NCBI GenBank assembly: GCA_963575745.1
Contig: CAUYUJ010014344.1
Location: 313,912-350,165, forward strand
Reading direction: 5' to 3'
Length of the DNA stretch: 36,254 bases
Origin: Prorocentrum cordatum
Lineage: Eukaryota > Sar > Dinophyceae > Prorocentrales > Prorocentraceae
Both the position numbers and the translations under genes were made by a program. The notes below the pieces were generated by a model, which was not told where the DNA came from, did no database searches, and saw only the letters and a list, made by a program, of their open reading frames with translations. Below, piece after piece: positions 19,756 through 28,454 of the stretch. Positions within the stretch are counted from its first letter, which is position 1; the number at the start of each line of letters is the position of its first letter.

Positions 19756-20362
19756 ACGAATGCGCGCGGCGCTTAGGCGAGAGCCACATTTTGAACAGGA
19801 ACCGCCCTCAACCCGCAAATTCGTGCAAATGAAAAAGAAACAGAGAAAACAAACAACAAACAAACAAACAAAAAACGAATGTGCGCGGCGCGAAGGCGAG
19901 AGCCACATTTTCTAAACGACCCGCCCTTCATCCGTGAAGCTCCTGCAAACGTTGAAAACGAATGCACGCGGCGCTACGGCGAGAACCACATTTTGAAAAC
20001 GACCCGCCCTCCATCCGTGAAGCTCTTGCAAAGTATTGGACGAATGTGCGCGGCGCTGAGGCGAGAGCCACATTTTGAAAGCAACCCGCCCTCACTCAGT
20101 GACACTCTTCCAATGTTTGATAACGAATGTGCGCGGCGCTTAGGCGAGAGCCACATTTTGAAAACGACCCGCCCTCGATGTGTGAAATTCTTATGCTGGA
20201 AAGAATGCACGCGGTGCTAAGGCGAGAGCCACATGTTGAAAACGACCCGCCCTCAATCCGCAAAGCTCTTGTAAGCATTGACAAGATGTGCGTGGCGCTA
20301 AGGCGAGAGCCACATTTTGAAAACGGCCCGCCATCCATGTGTGAAACTGCTGTCAATTTCCG
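19756..20362 (+). repeat. Satellite with about 82-bp period, seven copies
   Basis: Copies start at about 19758, 19878, 19960, 20042, 20125, 20203 and 20284, giving spacings of 120, 82, 82, 83, 78 and 81 bp. The core is GCGGCGCTAAGGCGAGAGCC, then ACATTTTGAAAACGACCCGC and a more variable second half. The longer first spacing comes from a (CAAA)n insertion at about 19828-19875. Short frames give peptides such as MCAALRREPHFENDPPS, but the frame shifts between copies, so coding is unlikely. Confidence 0.93.
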
Positions 20363-20565
20363 AGCATCAGGGTCATAAATGGCAGGAGGACGGAGAAGGA
20401 AGAGTGGCAGGAGGAGGGAGAAGAGAGGAGGGAACAGAAGAAGGGAGACGGACCGTCATGCGGTTGAGGGGCTGGGTCACCTGTCCTCTGATTACTTTGC
20501 CTCTGCTGCTGTCTCCGCTGATACCTCTCCCGCGTCTGGGGGTGGGCCTCCTGCTCCGCCAGCTC

Positions 20566-20835
20566 TCAGGCCTGGCGCAGGAGGCACATGTGCAGCGGGG
20601 TGGGCGCCTCGAAACTGAGGGGGGCCTGAAAAGAGCTCCTGGGATGCCTCCCGTTTTTGAGGAGGGACCATTGGGTCTTGTCGCCTGGCCGAGCGAAATG
20701 TCGAGTACACTCACTGGCGAGGCTACGAGGGTTCGATTCTGCGAGTTTGCCGCATCTGGAGCAGCACAGAACGAAAGAGCCACCCTTATAAGCAACGCCG
20801 ACAAATAGCTGGTGGCCTTGGGGACGTGCGCGCAC
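20566..20835 (-). pseudogene. Cys-rich retroelement tail, minus strand
   Basis: The frame shows HQLFVGVAYKGGSFVLCCSR then CGKLAESNPRSLASECTRHF and NGRHPRSSF. The pattern C-x-x-C-G-x-x-A...L...C...G-x-H-P resembles the zinc-binding tail after RNase H in these elements and corresponds to the tails at 7989-8510 and 16415-16856. It is better preserved than in either LINE copy. Confidence 0.55.
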
Positions 20836-21099
20836 AGGGACTTGGCGGGCTTGCTGAAGGCCTTCTTGGAGGTACTGGGCCTAAGTGGAGGCCACCACCC
20901 CTGGAGGGCCTTGGCAAAAAAAAAAAAAAAAATGATATATTTGCTATGAGGACCAGGTGCTGTGGCCAAGCCGTCCACTTCCGCGTCCGAGGGTCGGCTG
21001 AGGGCTCGCGAGGCGATTCCAGCAAGCTTGTCGGGCCCGTGACTGCCTCGAGCGGCGGCCCACTCGTCCGACCCAACAGGATGGGAGTCGAGGTTCTAG

Positions 21100-21548
21100 T
21101 GGGTTCTGATCTTCGGACAGCGCAGTTGCGGGTGCCAGCCCATGGCAGCCCGCGCCAGGAGACCCATCCCAGCGTATCTGTTACGTCGAGACAGACCTGC
21201 GGCATGCAATCTAGGATGCCCTGGTAGTCAACTGATATCTCACCGGTACGAGAGAAGGAGGAGACAGCAGCAAGCACAGCACAGTGCCCAGCAGCGGGGG
21301 AGGATTGAGGGAGGCATCGGCCGACCTGGCCTGTAAAAGCCGCGATAACCTCCGACTTCGTTGGTCTTGGCAACCGCCCAGCCCGCTGTGAGATGGGCCT
21401 CGCTACCTGGTTTAAAACACGAGCCGTCCGCAGAAACCTTGCCAACCAGGGCCGTTTCTGGGGTAGCCGCGGGGTCCACGGACCAACACTTCATGGATTC
21501 CAGGCCGAGCCCAGCTGTGGCTCCGATGTCGAAGCTTGGTTCCAACAA
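21100..21548 (-). pseudogene. RNase H-like domain, minus strand
   Basis: One frame has KVSADGSCFKPGSEAHLTAG then WAVAKT, with the first catalytic Asp at 21428-21426. A frameshift leads to FTGQVGRCLPQSSPAAGHCA, where the catalytic Glu expected in SPAAEHC is Gly (21289-21287). GEISVDYQGI follows, with the third acid at 21229-21227. The pattern LPQ-x-SPAAE...DYQG is one I associate with dinoflagellate LINE RNase H. It is degenerate and inactive. Confidence 0.6.
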
Positions 21549-21640
21549 CTGGAACCCAGCGGCAAAGGGAAAATTGGCCTAGTTGGTTATAAACTCAAGG
21601 TCTTCTGCTGAGAAGCTGCTCTTTCGGTGGGGCTCAGCCA

Positions 21641-21997
21641 ATGGGCATCTCAGAAGGCGGCGTGGGAGATCGCCTGATTCAATTTCGCACTGACATAGCT
21701 CTGACTCCACCTCGTACCCTGCAGCTTTCATCCTGGTTCTCATCCAGATGGCAAGGCATAGATAGGCTAGAAGGGTGGTCTTCTCGGTCTTTGCGAGGGA
21801 CGCTGAGACGACTCAAGCGAGCTTCTAGAATTCTTCAAGAGCGTTCGACAGGCATTATCTCTCTATCGGTGGTTGGGGTGTGAGATCGCAGTGAAACGGA
21901 GACCCCCCACCGGGAAATCGGTTTCGGTTTCGTGTTCGTGTCGTGCGTGCGGGCGAGGCGAAGCTGTGCGTGATCCTTCTGTAGTTAGGCCGAAGTA
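21641..21997. other. No recognised gene
   Basis: Mixed-composition sequence with short open frames on both strands and no domain I can name. Confidence 0.4.
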
Positions 21998-22170
21998 GGA
22001 GCGAAAGTCCGTTTCCGTCCGCAGATGGCTGGGAGGTGTCCCAGTTGGACCGGGCGGTATCCCAGGTGTCCCGGGTGTCAGTTGGAGCGAAAGTCCGTTT
22101 CCCGTCCGCCGGTGGCCGGGGGGGGTCCCAGTTGGGCCGGGCGGTGTCCCGGGTGTCCCGGGCGTCCCGG
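21998..22170. repeat. 86-bp tandem duplication
   Basis: Two units start at GGAGCGAAAGTCCGTTTCC (21998) and 22084. Inside each are GTCCCAGTTGG and GTGTCCCGGGTGTC sub-repeats. No coding signal was seen. Confidence 0.85.
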
Positions 22171-22207
22171 CGCTAACGCATGTCGCTAATTTCATAATTC
22201 GTTTTTT

Positions 22208-22715
22208 GTCGGCGCCTGCGGCGGGCTTTCTTATCCAATCCAGTTTATCTTATCCAATCCATCTTGTCCAATCCCATGTATCTTATCTTAGCCAACCCAT
22301 ATTGTCCCATCTTATCTTAGCCCATTCTGTCCAATCCACCAACACTATACATCAATGAATTTGTTTCTGCGTCTGCGGCGGGCCAATCCAATCCATCTTA
22401 TCTTATCCGATCCACTTCTTCCAATCCAACCCATCTTATCTTGTCCGATCCATCTTATCCCATCCAATCAAATCCACCCAACCCAATCCGTCAATTTATT
22501 TGTGTCGGCGCCTGCGGCGGGCTTTCTTATCCAATGCAGTTTATCGTATCCAATACATCTTGTCCAATCCAATCCATCTTATCTTATACAAACCATAGTG
22601 TCCCATCTTATCCTACCCCACCCAAACCAATCCATCCAACCCAATACATAAATTCATTTGTTCCTGCGCCTGCGGAGGCTGGAGGTCAGTCAGGTTGGGC
22701 ATTTGATTTCAATCC
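22208..22715. repeat. Higher-order repeat, about 297 bp made of two half-units
   Basis: The landmark GCCTGCGGCG or a close variant occurs at 22214, 22371, 22510 and 22668, with spacings of 157, 139 and 158. Alternate copies are therefore 296-297 bp apart. Between landmarks are short CCAATCCATCTTATC-type units. Units 1 and 3 share GGCGGGCTTTCTTATCCAAT; units 2 and 4 share a different lead-in (TTTGTT then C/T-rich). This is a two-step amplification. Confidence 0.85.
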
Positions 22716-22740
22716 CCCCCAAACCCTCTTATCGCCCGCA

Positions 22741-22945
22741 GGGCGGTCGTATAGTTATATATATATATGTATATGCACATACAAACACATATATCTATAT
22801 ATACATACATACATACATACCTGTATAAAGTTATACATAAATATATATACATATATATATATATATATAACTCTCTCTCTCTCGCTCTCCCTCTCCCTCT
22901 CCCTCTCTCTCTATATATATATACATATAGATATATGTGTGTATG
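22741..22945. repeat. (TA)n/(CATA)n/(CT)n microsatellite
   Basis: AT-rich dinucleotide and tetranucleotide runs with a CT-rich centre (22870-22915), flanked by TATATA on both sides. Nothing is coded. Confidence 0.92.
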
Positions 22946-23360
22946 TCGTGGTAAACCTAAAACGAAGTCCCCAAGGGGGCGAATCGAAGGCACAAATGAA
23001 GACCGAAGAGGACCCAAAAGAGAGCCTGGACAGCAAACATAGTTAGAACATGAGGTTTGATGCGGTGCGTTTCACACGCTAGTCGTTCCATCGTCGCCGC
23101 AAGAGGACGTCTTAGGGACCTCTGCCTAAGAGGGCTCCAAGTTCCCCGTAGGCCGCCAAGTGCATTGTTGGCAGGTGATGCTGCAGTCTTTGTCGCGTAA
23201 GTTGAGACAAGAGCTTATCTCAAAAGGACCCGACTGCGACACACTTGTGATGATTGCAGTGCCACTTCGGTGCACAGACGCCGCTGCCCGAGACAGACGG
23301 CAGCTACCCGAGACAGACGGCGACTGCTGCTTGGTCCTACGGAAGTCACAAGCACTTTTC
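22946..23360. other. No recognised gene
   Basis: Short unfamiliar frames only. A local duplication GCCCGAGACAGACGGC/TACCCGAGACAGACGGC is visible at 23280-23325. Confidence 0.4.
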
Positions 23361-23431
23361 CCGCCAAATCTTTCGACTTCCGTTAGGACCCCTTCAGAAG
23401 GGGTCCTAACGGAAGTCGAAAGATTTGGCGG
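23361..23431. repeat. Perfect palindrome, 35-bp arms and 1-bp centre
   Basis: Bases 23361-23395 are the exact reverse complement of 23397-23431, with a single A between. The arm contains CCAAATCTTTCGACTTCCGT. The right arm is also the start of a repeat family that recurs at 23682 and 24161, so the palindrome is a head-to-head join of that repeat's end. Confidence 0.95.
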
Positions 23432-24437
23432 AAGTTTCCCGCCGATTTTGGTCACATGCTGGGTTCCCCGGTTCTTTGTTCCGGGTTGCCGGGTTCCCAA
23501 GTTCTTGGTTCCAGATTCCGGGCCGATTCGGTGGGCGGCGGGGTTCTCAGGTTTCTGGGTGTTTGGTCGATCTTCTTATCGATCGGTCTCGCCATCGATC
23601 CCATTACCCATTTCTAGATCGATCTCATAATCGATCTCACGATCGATCTCACAATCGATCTCAATATCCAGCACTTGTACTGAAGGGGTCCTAGCGGAAG
23701 TTGAAAGATTTGGCGAAAGTGTCCCGCCGATTTGGGCAGCAGGCGGGGTTCCCGGTTCCGGGTTCCCGGGTTCCCAGTTATTGGTTCCCGGGTTCCCAGG
23801 TTCTTGGTTCCAGATTCCGGGCCGATTTCGGTGGGCGGCGGGGTTCTCAGGTTTTTGGGTGTTTGGTCGATCTTCTTATCGTTCGGTCTCGCCATCGATC
23901 CCATTAATCATTTCTCTATCGATCTTGGTCTCTATCGATCTCACAATCGATCTCATTATCGATCTCACGATCGATCTCAGTATCGATCTCATTGAACCGA
24001 CTTCACTACCAGTCTCACGATCAGCCTTACAGTCGCCCTCTTTATCGATCTCACTATCGATCTCACAATCGATCTCAATATCCATATCACAAATTTTCAG
24101 ACCATCCACTGATTGGGGTTTTTCTCTGGTGTAAGTGATTCCCCAATCAGTGCTTGCACTGAAGGGGTCCTAGCGGAAGTTGAAGGATTTGGCGAAAGTT
24201 TCCCGCCGATTTTGGTAGCAGGCTGGGTTCCCGGGTTCCCGGTTCCGGGTTCCCAGGTTCTTGCTTACTGGTTCGGGGCCGATTTCGGTGGGTTTTGGGC
24301 TCCCGGGTTCCCAGCTCTGGGTTCCCGGGTTCCCGGTTCCGGGTTCCGGGCCGATTTCGGTGGCCGGCGGAGTTCCCGGCTTCCCGTTTTCCTGGTCGAT
24401 TTTCTTATCGATCGGTCCAACCACCATTGATCTCGGA
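23397..24437. repeat. Three-unit repeat array with (GGGTTCCC)n and (TCGATCTCAC)n
   Basis: Units begin with GAAGGGGTCCTA(A/G)CGGAAG at 23397, 23682 and 24161. Each runs through GATTTGGCG, a short GGGTTCCC-type array, GGCCGATT(T)CGGTGGG and a TCTTATCGATCGGT segment. The units are of unequal length (285 and 479 bp) because the ATCGATCTCAC sub-repeat differs in number. The array ends at the left direct repeat of the element at 24438. Confidence 0.88.
24107..24152. repeat. 12-bp hairpin inside the repeat array
   Basis: CACTGATTGGGG (24107-24118) pairs with CCCCAATCAGTG (24141-24152) around a 22-base loop. The left arm and its surroundings recur at about 32700, past the other end of the recombinase retroelement. 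Confidence 0.85.
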
Positions 24438-24852
24438 CGACCTCACATTGTGTTGGAAGGTTCCAAGATGACGGCGGCGGCAGCAGCTTACCCTTCGTCC
24501 TTTGCCAGAGTTGCCGCCGCCGAGTTGTTCAATTCAGTGCAAGATGCAAGTCTCGAGCGGATGTGGATTGCACTTTGTGGTGGCGGCTGTGCCAGTACAT
24601 ACTATGCGTGTAATGGATGATGTGGCTCGCTGTGCAGATACCTCGCCATGATTGTGGCCCTCGTGCTCCTTGCTCGAGGCCGCGATGGAGGCTCGGATCT
24701 AGCTCACGCAGAAAAACATGGCTCCCCTGGAGACCCAACAGGCCACGGAGGATAGTAGTTCTTTGAACGGGCATCCTGAGTAATGCGAGAGGGTCTCCGC
24801 CATCGTTCGATATTTAGCATCCGTTCCGATGCCTCTGTTGCTCAAGTCTCTC
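24438..24852 (+). repeat. Left direct repeat of the recombinase retrotransposon
   Basis: 415 bp from CGACCTCACATTGT to CAAGTCTCTC. It matches 32016-32406 from end to end except for scattered substitutions and a 24-bp segment (CGCCATGATTGTGGCCCTCG and following) missing from the right copy. Its first about 180 bp encode the same C-terminal tail as the methyltransferase ORF, starting at PHIVLEGSKMT. Because it ends next to the gag ATG, it is probably the terminal repeat and not a chance second copy. Confidence 0.88.
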
Positions 24853-24853
24853 G

Positions 24854-26844
24854 ATGGATCTGGTCCAGATCGGAGGCGTGCTCCGAGAATTGTCCCACGT
24901 CTCACTCCACCTCGGCTCGGCCTTGCAATCCTGCCCCCCTTGCCCTTCGCTGCACTGCCCTGACGTGGCCTGCGGTTCACTGACCTGCTCCGCTGGCGTC
25001 CCCGTGGAGCCCGTGGACTGCCCCACGGCGGAGTGCCGCCGGTGGGCGCCGGCGTTGGGCTGGTTCACGGCGGGGCTCGCCACCGGGCTGCTGGTGGACT
25101 ACGCGCGGCGGCTCCTGCTTCAGTGGGCCGCGCAGGAGCGTGCGCCCTCGCAAGAGGGGGGGTGCTAGCTAGCCGTGGAGCTGGACGCGGACGGCACCCT
25201 GGCGAGCTCGCTCAGCGCCGAGCGCCGCGCTGCACAGGAGCGGAGGCGCGATGCTGGGGCGGGACGCACTGGAGGGTCTCTCTGAAGGGTCTCGCCTGCT
25301 GGTGCTCTACCACGGAGACGACTGCTACCAAGAGAGGTTGCTATGTGTTCCCTTGCGGCGTTCGCAGGGGCACTGGGTAGCGGCCACCCCCGACTTCGAG
25401 GTGTACGACGAGGTCTACACGGACGGCGAGTTTTTCCGCAAGGTGGCGGTGCTGCCAGCCGCCCGAACGCTGCCGATGGGGGGTGCGGGAGGAGGACGCG
25501 AACCTCTTCTACGACGGGAGGACGCGGACGGGCGACATCGCGCCCTCGCTGGTGCGTCGGCTGATGGCACAGGCGGACGCGTACCGCAGCGCGCTGGAGG
25601 CGCCCGTGGAGGGCTCGGCTGCAGCTGGGGCGGGCGCGGCGGCGGCCGCGGTGCCTGCTGCGAGGAGGCTGCGCGGCAAGCAGCCGCTGCGCTCTCTCGC
25701 TGCGCTGACCGACGATGATCCCGTCGTGCGCGAGGTCGGTGGCACGGCGACCCCGCGCGGTGGCCCCCTCGCCGGTGACGGACCAGAGGAGCTCGCGGCG
25801 CCGCCGCTGCCGCCGCCAGAGCGCGCGGGAGCTTGGCTGGAGGCCGACCCCACCCAGGGCTTCGCCATTGGCGCCGAGACGCCGGACCCTGTGGTGAAGG
25901 CGGGCTCGAAGGGGATCGCCTACGTGCAGGGGCTGCATGCGCCTGTGGAGTGGGTCGAGCTCGACGCGCTCGGCGACTGCGCGGCCTCTCGCAGTGGGCA
26001 GCTCCGCCGAGCCCTTGGCGCCGCCGCCTCGCCCTCGCCCGAGGTCGCAGCTGGCGGCGCAGCGGGCGCTGAGGTCCACGGCCGACAACGACATGTGGCT
26101 GAAGGAGCAGCTGACCAAGCTCGACAGCCCCGAGCTCGAAGGCCCGGCGAAAAGGAGGTCGTCTCGGAGAACGGGGCTCCGAAGGTGAAGCCCAGCGACG
26201 CGATGGCGCGTCTCGCGAGGCCCGGGGAGGCCACCGACGGGCTTTGACAGCTTAGCGAGGAGGGCGCCAGGGCGCTGGCCATCGCGCGCGCGCGCGACGT
26301 TCGGGAACAGGCACCGGGACTTCGCAGCATCAGTCGAGGCGATGCAGGAGAGCTCCTGGGAGGACTGGCCGCTCAACGGGCCCAGGACCGCCCTCTTCGC
26401 GCTCTCGTTCATCGCGGAGCGCATTCAGAACCCCGAGCAGAGGCACGCGCGCTTCCTGGCGGATGGGCGCCCCCAGCCTTCGGGCGCGGGCGTGGGCGAA
26501 CACGCAGTGGTGATGAAGATGCTTGCACTTCGGCGCGGTCTACGACCAGCCGGACTTGCCGCAGCTCGACTGGGCCGAGCTGGCCTGCAGGCGCGCGCAG
26601 CTGATCGAGCTCAAGCACAAGGACAAGTTCGGCGCGAAGAGGCAACAGGACGGCAAGAAGTCGTCAACGACCCCTATGACGACGCTCACCTCCACCTCGG
26701 CTTGTCGGCTACGCGCGGGACGCTGCGAGTTTCACCGGAGCTGGGGCCTGGGCAGGCCGTGATTTTTCGAACGAGTACCAGGCCATGAAGGAGAGACGCA
26801 AAGCCCTTGAGGAGCGGAAGGCTCTCGAGGGCGAGCGGGACTAG
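24854..26844 (+). pseudogene. Gag-like protein of the recombinase retrotransposon
   Basis: The first frame (24854-25168) has a Cys-rich start (CPPCPSLHC, CGSLTC) and a hydrophobic stretch, LGWFTAGLATGLLV, that could span a membrane. The next frame (from 25251) holds LVLYHGDDCYQERLLCVPL and HWVAATPDFEVYDEVYTDG, a block I associate with this dinoflagellate element class. After a shift near 25480 comes LVRRLMAQADAYRSALEAP, then GAWLEADPTQGFAIGAE and KGIAYVQGLHAPVEWVELDA. Later pieces in two other frames are WEDWPLNGPRTALFALSFI, GVGEHAVVMKML and LDWAELACRRAQLIELKHKD. It ends with KERRKALEERKALEGERD at TAG 26842-26844. At least four frame changes are needed. A structural role is inferred from position. 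Confidence 0.55.
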
Positions 26845-27061
26845 CACCTCGGGAGCGGCGGCAAGACCCGGCCACCTCGCCGCCCCAGCTTGGCCACCCC
26901 TCCGCCTTCTTCGCGATGAGCGGCGGGGCTGCAGGCGGGGCGCCGCGGGAGCTCCCCCCGCGCCCGCCGCCCTTTACTTCCCTTTGCGAGGGGGCCCGCA
27001 GCTGCTTCCGGATGCCGCGCGGTCAGGAGAAGGGCGGCAGCTCGGCAGCATTGGCAGGTCT

Positions 27062-27477
27062 GGTGCAATCGAGGCGATCTTGCACTCAATGAACTTTTTG
27101 GTCACCCTGCCCTTGCTGGCGACGGCGTCGCGACGCCCCTCTCGGCCGGCCAGCTGTCCTGCCTCGAGGAGCTGAGGGGTGCCTATCGGGCCGTCGGCCC
27201 GCCGCCTGCTGGGCTCGGCGGCGCCGCGGGGGCCTTCCGGGAGCTCTGCGGCGCCCGCGCCGGCTACGCCTTCGAGGCCGACGCCGCGGGCTTGCTATCT
27301 CCGCGCCGCACGGGCGCAGTCTCGCTGCCTCCGGTCTCTTCTAAGCCCGTAGAGCTCTCCAAGGTGCTCGACGGCCGGGAGCTCAAGATGTAGACGGAGT
27401 GGAGATCTCGTCTCCTTCGCGAGGAAGGCAGCGGGCCTCCCGCTGAGGGCAGTTCTGGCGTCTCCTCTGTCTACACT
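27062..27477 (+). pseudogene. RT N-terminal segment, upstream of the insertion
   Basis: One frame reads LALNELFGHPALAGDGVATP, LSCLEELRGAYRAVGPPPAG, FRELCGARAGY and KPVELSKVLDGRELKM. TAG follows at 27391-27393, then TEWRSRLLREEGSGPPAEG and SVYT at the insertion point. This is the region just ahead of the RT fingers in this class. The next residues (Y-S-D-P-A-L-A-K) appear in the open frame starting at 28455, after the 985-bp insertion. Confidence 0.5.
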
Positions 27478-27492
27478 GTCCCTCGATAGTTT

Positions 27493-27690
27493 GGAGGGCA
27501 CCTGTAGTCCGGGTGGGGCGCCCATAGTCCGGGGGGGGGGTGCTTGTAGTCCGGGGGGGGGGGGGGGGGGGGGTACGGGGGGGGGGGGGGGGTTTGTAGT
27601 CCAGGGGGGGGGGGGGGCTGTAGTCCAGGGGGGGCGCGCATGCATGGGGGCGCTTGTAGTCCGGGGGGGGGGGGGGGGGGGGGGCGCATA
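27493..27690. repeat. G-rich minisatellite, block 1
   Basis: Units of the form (G)nCxCCTGTAGTCCGGG or CTTGTAGTCC with very long G runs (up to about 18). The four or more G tracts make G-quadruplex formation likely. Translations give only poly-Gly or Pro-Asp-Tyr-Lys repeats. Confidence 0.9.
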
Positions 27691-27699
27691 TGGTCATGC

Positions 27700-27900
27700 C
27701 TCAAAGCGCGCGCGGTTCCACGCGCGCGGGTGTTTAGCATTTACGCGCGCGGGACCTCGCGCGCGCGCGACACGCCCGCGCGCACGCGCGCATGCACGCA
27801 CAGACTCACACGCACGCGCGCACGCGCGCACGCAACCGCACGGAACCGCACACACGCACACGCAAGCACACACGCACGCACACGCGCGCACGCACAGACA
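27700..27900. repeat. Alternating GC/CA dinucleotide zone (Z-DNA-prone)
   Basis: GCGCGCG, CACGCGCG, CGCGCGCGCGA and (CACACGCA)n runs dominate. Alternating purine-pyrimidine of this kind favours left-handed DNA. No gene. Confidence 0.85.
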
Positions 27901-28246
27901 CTCTGCATCATGACAATGACAACTTTCCAGACATTGCATGATTGCGCTGTCTGCTCAGGTCACAGCCAAGCAAGCGCACGATGCGTGCGAAACCTGAGCG
28001 CCGACTCAGCTGCCATCTAGGCTGCCTCTCTCTTTGTTCGTCCGTTTCCCTGCTTATTTCTCAGTTTCTTTGTAGATATATCGGTCTGTCCTTCGTTATC
28101 TTCTCGTTTCCGTGCCCACTCGTCCGTCGAGTGTGCTCAGCCCCGACCGCTGGCCCAACGATGGGAATTGCTCAGCGCGCCTGAGTGAAAATGCGCGGGC
28201 GCATCTTGGCGGGCCGCTTTCTTCCAGAGACTACGTAGCGAACGCG
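27901..28246. other. Unique-looking interior of the insertion
   Basis: Short frames only, ordinary base composition with a T-rich part (28025-28110). I recognise nothing. Confidence 0.4.
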
Positions 28247-28440
28247 GGGGTGCTTGTAGTTCTGGGGGCTAGGGGGGCACCTGTAGTCCGGGAGGGGCAC
28301 CTGTAGTCCAGGGGGGGGGGGGTACTTGTAGTCCGGGGAGGGCACCTGTAGTCCGGGGTGGGGCACCTGTAGCCCGGGGGGGGGGGCCTGTAGTCCGGGG
28401 GAGGGGCGCTTGTAGTCCGGAGGGTACCTGTAGTCTGAGG
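28247..28440. repeat. G-rich minisatellite, block 2
   Basis: The same unit and orientation as block 1 (GGGCACCTGTAGTCC with G runs), about nine copies, ending at the right inverted repeat. Both blocks touch an end of the insertion, so they are subterminal repeats of it. Confidence 0.9.
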
Positions 28441-28454
28441 CCCCAAAACTATCG

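Larger units (their letters stand above)
20560..21640 (-). mobile_element. Truncated minus-strand retroelement (RNase H and tail)
   Basis: Only the 3' part of a LINE-like element is recognisable: an RNase H (about 21548 down to 21100) followed by a Cys-rich tail (20835 down to 20566). No RT or endonuclease was seen upstream, between 21640 and 22700 on this strand. That fits a 5'-truncated insertion or partial deletion. A run of 17 T (minus strand) at 20916-20932 lies between the two domains. Confidence 0.6.

Noticed and set aside
19879-20220. Repeat-encoded protein from the 82-bp satellite
   Set aside because: Unit lengths of 78 to 83 bp change frame between copies, so a continuous protein is not maintained.
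20686-20765. tRNA-like segment with GGTTCGATTC
   Set aside because: The T-arm and acceptor stems do not pair, and it lies inside the minus-strand retroelement tail.
24438-24852. LTR pair of a Ty1/copia or gypsy element
   Set aside because: No TG...CA ends, no 4-6 bp target duplication, no integrase or protease; the enclosed genes are of the tyrosine-recombinase class.
27700-27900. CRISPR-like or gene-coding array in the CA/CG zone
   Set aside because: Irregular dinucleotide repeats without spacers; a eukaryotic nuclear context.
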